DNA from: Cardiocondyla obscurior
Taxonomy: Eukaryota; Arthropoda; Insecta; Hymenoptera; Formicidae
Direction: 5' to 3'
NCBI RefSeq assembly: GCF_019399895.1
Contig: NC_091868.1
Coordinates: 5,147,593 to 5,211,592 of the forward strand
Length of the DNA stretch: 64,000 nt
How positions within the stretch are numbered: the first letter of the stretch is position 1; each line of letters starts with the position of its first letter. Both the position numbers and the translations under genes were made by a program. A model generated the notes under the pieces. It was not told the DNA's origin. It saw only the letters and a program-made list of their open reading frames with translations, and searched no databases. Below, piece after piece: positions 14,703 to 24,326 of the stretch.

Positions 14703-14743
14703 CAATTTGTTGCGTGAAAGCATAAAAAACATGCAACAAATTG
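14703..14743. repeat. Hairpin in the U3 part of the LTR-like element
   Basis: CAATTTGTTGC at 14703-14713 is perfectly complementary to GCAACAAATTG at 14733-14743. Three more inner pairs (one of them G-T) bring the stem to about 14 bp around a short A-rich loop. It lies about 600 bp upstream of the predicted start site. It could be a factor-binding inverted repeat or simply a local foldback. An AATAAA at 14969-14974 lies between this hairpin and the TATA box. Confidence 0.6.
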
Positions 14744-15312
14744 CAAACGGGCGCCAACGAATGTCAGACAAAGAATTTGTCTAGACATAACACAAAAAAT
14801 CAAAATTTAAGAGCTCATAAATATTTCAACTTTGATAACCTGTCTGTCACAGGAAAAGAAAAAATAACTTTTTTCTTAAAATTGTAATTGCGTACCGATC
14901 CTGAGCTTTAGAAAAACCAAGGGCGCGAGAGGCCCGAAATTACCGGAGTATGTGGCGCAGGCAAAGGCAATAAAGCCAGGTAACCATATGTCGTATGGAA
15001 AGTAAAAGTTACCCTACCATCTCTCGATGGAAATGATAGAAAAATTCTGGAAGGCTCGGAAGGGGTAACTCGTTGAAGCGGGGGGTGCTTCGTAGGCATA
15101 TTACTTCCTTAAAACCAATGGATTTCGGGAACTCCTCACCAAAATTTAGAAACTAAGGGCGAAAACTTAGAAGCTTAAGAAATAGAGAAGGGATGAGGTG
15201 CGAATGCCCAATAATTTTTAAATAGGAAAAGTGGAGGAATAAGCTCTGCAAATGAGAGATTAGAATTTCAGAAAAATGAAAATTCGGGAAGAGTCCTCCC
15301 CTTTTCCGAGCT

Positions 15313-15319
15313 TATAAAA
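15313..15319 (+). promoter_or_regulatory. TATA box (TATAAAA) of the element
   Basis: A canonical TATAAAA lies at 15313-15319. A start about 30 nt downstream would fall near 15343-15345. A TCAG initiator-like motif with A at 15356 lies slightly further down. The placement upstream of a good splice donor (15458/15459) and a spliced frame makes it a credible RNA polymerase II core promoter. The exact start is not determined by the sequence. Confidence 0.6.
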
Positions 15320-15323
15320 TCTT

Positions 15324-15340
15324 GTGCTCAGGCTGAGCAC
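15324..15340. promoter_or_regulatory. 17-bp perfect palindrome between TATA box and start site
   Basis: GTGCTCAG (15324-15331), one central G, then CTGAGCAC (15333-15340) form a perfect inverted repeat 5 bp downstream of the TATA box. Its position resembles an operator or a dimer-binding site that would block or aid core promoter assembly. If transcribed, it could also form a 5'-end hairpin. What binds it is unknown. Autoregulation by the protein encoded downstream is possible but is only inference. Confidence 0.55.
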
Positions 15341-15343
15341 GCT

Positions 15344-15458
15344 CTCTTGCATCTCAGCTACAAACCGCATTAGTTTGCTTAAAACCTAACGTGAGTGTTT
15401 TGAGTGTGCAAGTCGATCCAGAAGCTATCGAAGAAGCCGTTTGAAGATCTCCTACAAA
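15344..15458 (+). other. Predicted non-coding first exon of the element's spliced transcript
   Basis: The exon would run from the estimated start site to the donor at 15458/15459 (context caaa|gtaagt, close to the insect consensus). No ATG opens a frame that crosses the junction. In the frame that continues into exon 2, an in-frame TGA at 15401-15403 closes the upstream side. Translation of the downstream frame would therefore have to begin at the junction codon or later. The 5' end is an estimate from the TATA position. Confidence 0.5.
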
Positions 15459-16737
15459 GTAAGTTCCAACGTTTTAATATGTATCCTGGCGAAAACACGA
15501 TTCCACTAAATATATTTTTTCAATTAATTATTTCCAAAGTGTTATCTAAGAGAGAAAGAAATGTCCGAGTCGAGGTTCCGCGGCTTTGATTCTGTTCTGA
15601 TTGTTCCCGTGATCCGTTGAATGTGTGAGAATTCCTGCTTCCGAACACCGGTCGGGACATGCTGTCGAATGACTAGCGATTTTCTGTGGTTAACGCCGCG
15701 AAATATTGCTGGAACTTTGGCGACTGTTCACGGCTAAAGAATCGGCAAGCGATTCTCGCCAAAGATAGATTACGCGGAATCTCTTATGGGCGGGTCGAGG
15801 CCTTCGGAATTCGTCGGTGACGAATCTCCTTCACTCCATTGTCATTAAACTTTCCAAAATTCTGATCAAATTAAATTAAAATCAATTAATAATTTTAGTG
15901 GAATCTCAAAATAAGAAAACTTTGAAGAAAAGTCGGGCGCGACGGAATAAGCAAATCAAAAACTTGAGGGAGCTGGTCCACCGCTTCTTCATTCAATATC
16001 TGCTCGCGGCGGCACCGAGCGAAGAGGTATTCGTCTCTCCCGCGCGCCACGAAGAGAGACCTTGGTCTCCTCGTCCGGGCCCTCCGCCACCATCACCTAT
16101 CCACGGCGATCCGGAGCCGTTACACGGATATTTCCCGGAAGAAGAGACCCCAAACCACTCTATTGCAAATCCTATCAGCTAAGTCAATTTTTCAAGCCAG
16201 TCCACGGAGCCGGGATCGGAACAATTCCGCCCCACGACTCCTTCTTATACCCCGAATTCGTCCCTCATCTCCGAGCCACGGTTTCCCGGAGGTGAGCCAA
16301 GAGCCTGCTCCTCTCCTCTCTCACCACCTCCTTTTCCTTTCGAACCTGAGGAAGCCGACTCACTGGGCGAAGATGAATCTATCTCTCTCCCAGGAGTAGA
16401 CTTCCCCGATCAACCTCCATCTCCGGTCCCGAGTATAGAGATCCTCGAGGAGCGTCCAGAACCAAGAGAGGTTATAGATCCTCTCCTGGAGCTCCTCCGC
16501 AGGGCCTGTACTCCGTGGACAGATCCTGTCCCGGAAAGGGCCTTCTCCATCGGCCCTGACCACTTCGAACCAGAGGAGATCAGGATTCAGGCAGCTCGGT
16601 CTGATCCTGATTCTCACTTTTTCATTTATTATCCCGGGGTGGAATTTCCTTTCCTGGCCCCGATGCGACTGATAGATTTGGTCTTCCCGAGATCCACAGC
16701 GAGGGTGGTGGAGATCGAGGAAGTCACACTGGACTAA
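15458..16737 (+). pseudogene. LTR-encoded ORF with splice-created ATG and one internal stop
   Basis: Seen: after splicing, A15458 joins T15899-G15900 to make an ATG. The frame then runs to TAA at 16735-16737, about 278 sense codons, broken only by an in-frame TAA at 16180-16182 (94 codons before it, 184 after). Before the break, residues about 6-24 are very basic (KKSRARRNK), about 20-39 form an amphipathic hydrophobic helix and about 50-80 are proline-rich. After the break come a Ser/Thr/Pro segment, acidic Pro-rich stretches such as EEADSLGEDES, and a hydrophobic C-terminus (PGVEFPFLAPMRL...) with an acidic tail. I recognise no family and see no gag zinc knuckle, protease, RT or integrase. 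A basic N-terminus followed by acidic Pro-rich stretches would suit a nuclear regulator, but that is inference. The stop lacks a known readthrough context, so this copy is probably dead. An alternative start is any later in-frame ATG. Confidence 0.5.
15459..15898 (+). other. Predicted 440-nt intron inside the LTR-like element
   Basis: The donor gtaagt at 15459-15464 is strong. The acceptor ...aattttag ends at 15898, after an AT-rich stretch with branchpoint-like taat motifs. Inside lies a nested inverted repeat: CTTTGGCGA (15715-15723) pairs with TCGCCAAAG (15756-15764), and GAATCG (15739-15744) pairs with CGATTC (15750-15755). The inner and outer right arms touch. The intron carries stops in all frames. 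Only RNA data could confirm that it is removed. Confidence 0.5.
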
Positions 16738-17304
16738 TTATTTAAAACAGTCACACATACACACACGCTCACACTCATGTATATAATGTAAATACTCAAC
16801 TCCGTTATGTTAAATTTATACTTGTTCATTCGCCTACAACCTTTTTCTTATTATTTAATTTTTTCCGTAAAAACTTTCACATTATTTTTGTATCTCAAAC
16901 GAACTGATTGAATTTTTCTAAATTGTTTATTTGTCATTATATGGATTATATTTTCTTTATTTTTTTGTAATTAGAGTCATCTATTTAGAATTAAATTGTT
17001 AATTTTGTGTTATTCAAATCGTGACTTAATTATTTTATTATTACCCTAAATTATCCTGTCTAAGCGATCAATCACGCCTGGTTCTATCCCAGAGAATAAG
17101 GATTGATTTCCTTTCTCTAAAAAGAACCACTTACGCGCTCAATTGAAATCCGAAAATAATCTGCGCGTAAAATTGTGTAGATTCAAATTTCGAATCACAC
17201 ATAAATTCGGTGGTACGTCACTTTCCTACCCTACCGGCCAAGACCATTTTAAGGAATCCCTTCCAATTAATTAATTAAACAAAATTAACCTTCCTGACGT
17301 AACA

Positions 17305-17308
17305 GCAG
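17305..17308. repeat. Right target-site duplication gcag
   Basis: This is the partner of the gcag at 14548-14551 and immediately follows the terminal GACGTAACA. The sequence then continues into AT-rich DNA (aataaag...) unrelated to the element. Confidence 0.62.
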
Positions 17309-20300
17309 AATAAAGTAGAATTTTTAAGAACCGCCTTACGCAGCTTCGATCCTGCAGTTCGAAGACGACGTCGATTCTCACGCCGTCGTTGAATAATCGC
17401 GATCCTGCCCGTCGCTCGTACCTTTGGCTCGAAGAAAGCCGCAATTGGTAGGGCTCTGGTATAACGACGATCTACTCATCCCTTTCGAATGTCAGGATTC
17501 GAGGGGGTCTCCGCGACAAACGCACCGGCTTAAGTTACCGGCTTCCGAGCCGTTAATTCGTCTCGATCGAGTGCCTAGATAAATCGACACGTTCTTTTTG
17601 GGACGCGCTCGAGCATGGCGTTAACCAAGAAGATCCGGCCTCTCGCTCACGCTCCTTGGATCTTTCACGTTTTCCTTTTCGCACCTATCCGCGTGCTTAT
17701 CTGACTATCACTGTGCTCGCAAGTAATCGACAAAGTTCTCCCTTTCTTTCTTTTTTTTTATACTTAAAAATTAATAATAAAAAATTATTTTACACACTGT
17801 GCATTTATACGATATCTCTACGATCATCTATGGCTGCACCTTACACGTTCTTAGGACGCTAATGAGAAATTATTAAGAAGACACATGTTAAAGACTGCGC
17901 AGCACATTAAAAGGCTATAACCATGCGTTTGAAATCCCTCGAGATACTGGTAACGAGACTCACCGACTGTGTCGCGTACTTTACACGCACATTTTCACTC
18001 CGCGAGGCTGAGCTAAACGCGAATAAAACTCGAACAGATATAGCCGGGAATAATTTTGACGTCACATGCGCGTTTTTAAATTTGCCGATTTTTTTTTTTC
18101 CTTTTTAGCCCTACAATCCTATTTCTTTCTTCGAAAACGTCCGCGCGAGGCGCGTTCGCATAAACAAGATCTGGGAAGATCGTAAATTGGATCTACTGTC
18201 GTAAGTTACGTCTGTTACATACGCATAAAGCTATTATACCTCCTACCGTCCTATAATACGCCATAAAACCCCGCGTTATATATCTGGACGCGATATCATC
18301 TGGGTTAGGAGCACCCGGAGAGCTCGGTTACTCTCCCCGTGCCTTCACCTTGGCGGTCAGCGTCGCGACAGTAGTGGAATGACCTTTCTTACGCGGAGTA
18401 CATCATGAAACTACGTTCTTACCACCGCTGTCTCTTTCAACTCGATCGGGCCGGCCATTATTTTCACCGTTCAGGTATCACCGCGACGTGCAACGCAAGG
18501 CGTCGCGCCTTGGCGATGTTTACACGCGCATTGCCGCGCGCACGAACCGCGGACGTTGAATAAGGGTAGAAGGCTGATCGCCAACGAGCCGTAGAATACA
18601 TATATTCCAGTGTACGTGTGTGTTCTTGGGAGACGTGCGGTAATCACTCGTCGGCGGCGTAGACCACCGTGACTCGCGATGTACGCGGATATCCCAGAGG
18701 AGCCATGAGAGCCTGGCGGCGATACGAACCTTATCAGAGAAGTATTTATACGGTACGTAACCGTCCGGATATGAGCAGATAGTGTATTAATTTATCGGAT
18801 TAAAGCAACGCGAATCTGCGATTCCGGAAAATTTACGGTTATTACGTAGACGCGTTATTATACATCCAGCATTTTTTTTTCACGATGTTTTAACTATCTT
18901 TTGCGATTAACAAATTAATTTTTTTGTCGACGTGATATTTATAAATTAGAATTAGTTGTATTTAATTTAAAATGTAACGTTCGTGGCTAGAGTACAAAAT
19001 AATTTTCTTTTTTTTTTTTTTTTTTTTTTTTTTACGTCGCTAGAGATCTTTTTATTGTCCAGTTTCGCATACAGCGAGCAATTGCTACGTTCGCAGGCGA
19101 GCACCGTTGTATCGTTTAATTTGTAATAATGTTGCCACACGTTAAATCCTCCGCTATGGAGCCGAAGATGCGAATCCGCGCGTAGACGCATGAAGATCCG
19201 AGTAATTACGAATGACAGTTGTTCATTAACTACTCATTAACAGGCTGCAAAGTGCGCGCACTTTGAAAATATGTAATTACTGCCTTTTCCACGGTTATTA
19301 CGATCCCGTACGGACTTCTAAAGTGCGCAATGCTACATGTAGTGATGTATGTTTTCAAGGATATTACTGTAGGCGCTAATGTACGACGGTGACCCGTTAG
19401 TACGACTTATAATAACTCGTTAAGGTAGGCTTTACGCCGCGCCGCTCGCGCGCATTCAAAAGTGATGCGGCCGCAAATAGAGTCGATAATTTTCTAATGT
19501 GATTCAGCATGCACGTTACTTCCCATAAAATATACGTGAGCGTTAATAGCGGGATTACATCTCGCAATTTGTATTACTTATACAGCTAATATTCAAGACC
19601 GCGATGATAAAAGAAATTGAAAAAAAAAGTTACCGAAAAAATTTTTCATTACAAGATTACTATTAAATAAATTTCTTTTTTTTATAATCTTTAAATTAAT
19701 ATTAAATTTTCACGTATATACGCGTTTCAAGTACTTGATAAAATCAACTGACGATTATCGAAAGTGTGAAATACAATGAAAATTCCCACGTTGAAATGCG
19801 AATGAACGGCTGGAGATTTTACGTACAGTCTTCTCGCAACGTGCCTGCTGATGCGCGATATCGATCGCATACAAATTCAATTGTAATTGTTCGGCTCACT
19901 AACGCGCCCGCTAACGTTCCCGTGCTTAACGGCAAACGGTGGCTCGCCGCGACACCGGCGAGCGCGATCATTTTCTTCGTGCCACCACGTGCGTCGAGTA
20001 ATAACAATGCGCGTGACGTTCTACCGCCGCCGGATTTGCATTCGCGCCCCGGCAAATGGAAGGTCAGGGATAGACACGGAATGGTTGATTGCTAACAACC
20101 GGAGAACGTATAGTTACACCGCGAATAGTACACGCCGCCGCGGCGTGTAGCGATCGCTCATGGTGGCCGTAGGGACCACCGCGTGCCCGCGGCCACAAGC
20201 GTCCGGAATTTCTCCGGCGTCGATGCGTCGCGACGTTTCGCGCGCGGACAAATTGCCCGATCTATCATATGCCCGGGCTACAAGGCTAATCCAATTTGTA

Positions 20301-23300
20301 TGCAGCGCGATAGCTCAGCGGGGCACCCGTCCATTGACGTGACATTCGTATTGCCGGAACGCGACGTCTCCGCTGACGGATGAAGAATCGTGACCGACTG
20401 GAAAAGCTCATAGAGCGGAATGGGGCGGGATATAGTTAGACGTTTTGGAACTGATATCTCTCAGTAGATTGTATAATTTTTTTTTTTTTTTTTTTTCTTT
20501 TTTTTTTAATTGTGGAAATAAGAAATAAAATGGAGACATGATAATTTTTAATTTGAAATGGAAGACTAGACGTCGTAGAATCATGTAACTCATCATACAT
20601 AACGGGAAGAACGTAGGGAAAAACATTTTTTGCGCTTGTTATTGCGAGCTATCTCGATGCGTATCGAGTAATCTGCGCGATATTCCTTCTTTCGTTCGTT
20701 CAATTCCTCATCTATCACACATATGTTGCGCTTAGATAACGTCGCGGTAGCTCTCAGCAGGTATTCCGAGACTAGCGGTAGCATATCGGTAGAAGAATCG
20801 ATTTACTTGTGTTTACCTATGGTGAGCCGATACGTTCATTAAAAACTTTCAACGACCCAAAATCATTAATATTCGTTTAAGACCCTTCCTAGATCGAAGT
20901 TAACTATTCGATCGATGAAGAGATTTCTAATGAGACGAAGTTTGCAGTCGTAGATATTATCTGTTGATATACTCGTGCCAAATCGATGTATCCCGACTTT
21001 ATGACCATGTATTGAATGTATCCGTCACGTTCGTAATAAAAAATATTTAAAAAAAAATACGAAGTTTTTTTTTAAAATTGTAAAAAAGAAAAAAATTAAA
21101 AAAAAAATCATATATACCATATAATTCAGTGACGTGGTACACAATGAAGCCACCGTGCAATGTAACCATCCCGAAACAGAGAAGCCATGTATGGTAAACG
21201 ATGGTGTGGCAGCCAGGTACTTTGCCTCAGCAAACCCCCCATAGAGAAAGAGAGAATGGTAGCGAATCCCGGCTTCAAAGAGAAAGACGGAAAGAGAGGT
21301 GAAGGGGAAAGCGTGCGGTGCTGCAACGGACAAAGCAACAATCGAACCTACCTGACGAAAAACACCCGAGTCATCCTCGGCTTAATAGCTAATTATCAAT
21401 TAATTAAGAAAGCCGACGCTCTGATTCCAATGCAACACTTGCCCGCGCCGCAACGGTTCGCGGATTCTTTTTACAGAAAATTTGCATCTCATGAACATTA
21501 TCGAGTCGTTATAAGGCGGGACGTACGCAACAATATATTACATCAGCGAACGACCGCCCGTGTACCGTAATGAGTTTTTCGATGCATCCTACGCAATAAA
21601 GGAAGATGGATGATATGATCTCCGATCGAGAGACCTTGACATAGGGACTTAATCGTTGCGCAAATGGAATTGTTAAATTGATTCTTCGAATGTGTTAATG
21701 CGGAGATCATAGATCTTGCCGCAGAACGAGGTGAAGCGGACGTTAGAAGACTTTACACAATCGCGCGCAATTGCTCCAGATTACATCACGGCGCGCAGAT
21801 TGCATGGCTCAAATTTTGAGCCATATATCACAAATCTGACGTCTTGTTTACGTACGATATACATATATTTAATTTTTAATAATTAACGCGTCAAACACCG
21901 AGTTTCTTAATCACGTTTCTTTATGCGATACATAAAAAGAATTTAATTTGATAAATACGTTCGCACAGTTAATGATGATAAATACGAATTTATCGAGCAT
22001 TTGCCGAATGCTCTCGTCTCCCATTAGATCGCGGATCTCATCATCTTTTTCAAGACACCGAGCAAGCGCCGCGGAAATAAATGAATCTACTTCAGTGGAT
22101 TAAGCGGCCATGCCGTGCGCTAACAATGTTATAAGAAACCGCCGTGATGATCATTAACGACGTTGATAATTTCGCTTGCGGCGCAAAATTCATTCTGTCT
22201 CGAGCAAAGTACGTGACCGGCATCGGAGCAGCGATTTGCACAAAGCTGCGGAACGAGAGGCACGCCTTTAACGCATAGGCCCACTCCCTTTCGGAATCAA
22301 GGCGCGATGTACCGCACGCTGACTATAATATCGAATATATTGGATAATGATAAAGCCGCGAGCACCTATACCCGCCGCACAGGTGATTGGTTATTAGTTT
22401 TGGCCGCGCGATACGATCTTAATGGAAATACTTAGGTGGGAGGCTCCGAGACATTGAGGATGATCTATACTACGGACCGTGTACGCATCATGCCCGGCTG
22501 GTAGGTCGACCGAACCTATCCGTGGGACATACCGTGTACAACCCTTCGATTCTCTCTTCGCGTCTACCACCGCATTACCGATACGTACCCGCGCACATGT
22601 GTGCGCACGCGACATGCATGCGAGCGCACGTCATCACGAAATACCCCAGCGTGCAGCACCCCGGCGACAACACAATACAGCTAACACGAGGACCGCGATA
22701 AGATCGGAACCCAAACTGCTATGTCGAGAACGCCTGCTGGGACCCACGCCTTTTTTGCACACGGCCGTCCAATCCGCGACGTATATATGGATCTGCTTCT
22801 TCCTCCTTTCCGTTCGCCGCTCATTGTTATTATTAGGATGAACAAGACCGAACCCTCCACCCTTTTATCTCCGGAAGAGCGATTCGTGATATCGGGTTCT
22901 GGCTGAAGTCACTTCCTACCAGACAGCTGCTCTGCCCCCGATATTTCCGGATGCCCCAAAGAATTCGGTAACCCTTTTTCACACGCTTCAAAGCACAGAG
23001 TACAGTCCGTGCGACTAAAATTGGCTGGATATCAAATGAGGCTGTTTACATTACGTATATAAACTTTTGCTAGACGTGCGCCAAAATTAGACTGCAAACG
23101 CACCGAATTGCATTCCACTCGCGCGCTTCGTATCGTTCTCCGTATCGTAGCTTCGGGGTACGTCTCACATAAACGGTGACCGACAAAACCAGTTACTAAT
23201 CTTGCTTTACAGCAGAATATTAATTAACACGCGCAAATAATGGTCGTATTTCCGACGACTACAAAAAAATAAAATAAAATAAAATTTTTTTAAGCCTCGA

Positions 23301-24000
23301 TTTTAATTTTTATCAGATTAAATTTTTATTTTGTTCTCGTAATTCATGTTACAAAATTATTAATCAACGTTAATAAATTGCAAAAGTCACGTTTGTAAAT
23401 ATGTTGAGCTCGCAAGTCGAATGTGTGGATTAATTACTTGCCGAAAATTAAAATCGTCTTTCACGAATATTTCCGATTAAAATGCCGTATTGTACGATTA
23501 CATGTTACCCTACCGGTATACGTTTATGACGGTAATGCGTGCACGAGAGTTGGTATCGTCATGATGAAGGTCGCAACGTCAGACTATGCAGATTGACGAT
23601 TATCATATTTTTCACAGCTGACGTTTATAGTTCGTGAGCGCTTCAATGTATCATTCACGTTCGCGTGGATTATCTCGGCCGCCTCACGGGAATTTCTCCG
23701 CCGCCGCAATCGCCGTCGGCTCGAGAATAAAGCACGAACACGATCCACGCGTACGAATAGCTCACCCACGAAGAGGCTTCGCTAAAGGCATTAAACGCGC
23801 GTTATGTTTCTCTTTCCTTCCCTTTACGATACACGGAAGCCTCCCTTGAATCGTCAAATCATCCGGTGCCAATTAAAGCGGAATATTTGCTGAGAACTTG
23901 TAAGTTTAAAAAAAAAAAAAAAAGTAGAACCTATCTCGATACAAAATAAAAAAAAAACGCGTATAAGATACAAATATTAAAAAAATATAAGGTTTGGTTT
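17309..24000. other. Gene-free flank right of the LTR-like insertion
   Basis: CpG-rich sequence with AT islands and long T runs (19008-19033, 20477-20507). A 22-bp alternating purine-pyrimidine run lies at 22590-22611. No open frame shows family motifs. Confidence 0.55.
19008..19033. repeat. Poly(T), 26 nt
   Basis: An uninterrupted T run following aattttc. It could be slippage or the poly(A) tail of a minus-strand retroposed copy, but no source gene is recognisable on the adjoining side. Confidence 0.85.
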
Positions 24001-24298
24001 TAAAAAGATCGCGCGTTGCGTTACGTCGTTATGGATTCGACAGAATTTGGTGTATTCGTCCTAACTCGAGGTGCTAAAGAAAAGGGATTCGGGGCCGCGG
24101 GTAAATTCGCAGAATAAAATAGGCGGGCGAAAGAAGGACTGCAACAGGAAACGAACGGAAGAGAAGAAGGTGATGAATCCTCGCGATTAACACGTCACCG
24201 TAGAAGAGCGTGTTTAATCAGCGTGCGGAGAAGACGCTGCGGGGCGTCCGCATTCGGACTGTCGGCCCTGTCGTTGCACCCCTTTTCAAAGCCGGCGG

Positions 24299-24326
24299 AA
24301 CACCCCGTCATAAATAACGGGGCGTT
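24299..24326. repeat. Short GC-rich hairpin
   Basis: AACACCCCGT (24299-24308) pairs with ACGGGGCGTT (24317-24326) with a single mismatch and an 8-nt loop, cataaata. A TATAAAAG lies 69 bp downstream (24395-24402), but no gene follows it. Confidence 0.6.

Larger units (their letters stand above)
14552..17304 (+). mobile_element. Solo-LTR-like element, 2.75 kb, carrying its own promoter and spliced ORF
   Basis: Seen: the left end begins TGTTACGTC (14552-14560) and the right end finishes GACGTAACA (17296-17304). This is a 9-bp perfect terminal inverted repeat with TG at the start and CA at the end. The tetramer gcag lies directly outside both ends (14548-14551 and 17305-17308). Known: TG...CA ends, a short terminal inverted repeat and a 4-6 bp target-site duplication are the marks of LTRs of Ty3/gypsy-type elements and retroviruses. 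Inside are a TATA box, a palindrome, a splice donor and acceptor and a long reading frame, all on the plus strand. I see no reverse transcriptase, integrase, protease or gag motif and no second copy of the ends, so a solo LTR left by LTR-LTR recombination fits best. At 2.75 kb it is much longer than most insect LTRs. With transcription starting near 15344, U3 is about 0.8 kb and the rest about 1.95 kb. Alternatives are a non-autonomous element of another class or a host gene with chance flanking repeats. Confidence 0.68.

Noticed and set aside
16360..16617. 85-codon minus-strand frame inside the LTR-like element
   Set aside because: Antisense shadow of the acidic Pro-rich plus-strand frame. 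It has no own signals.
17211..17220. tggtacgtca considered as a tRNA primer-binding site that would place the LTR end at about 17210
   Set aside because: The TG...CA termini with the gcag duplication fit better at 17304, and I could not match this string to a tRNA 3' end.
20559..20569. tggaagactag, the first 11 nt of insect miR-7
   Set aside because: The match ends there and no complementary arm was found, so it is probably chance.
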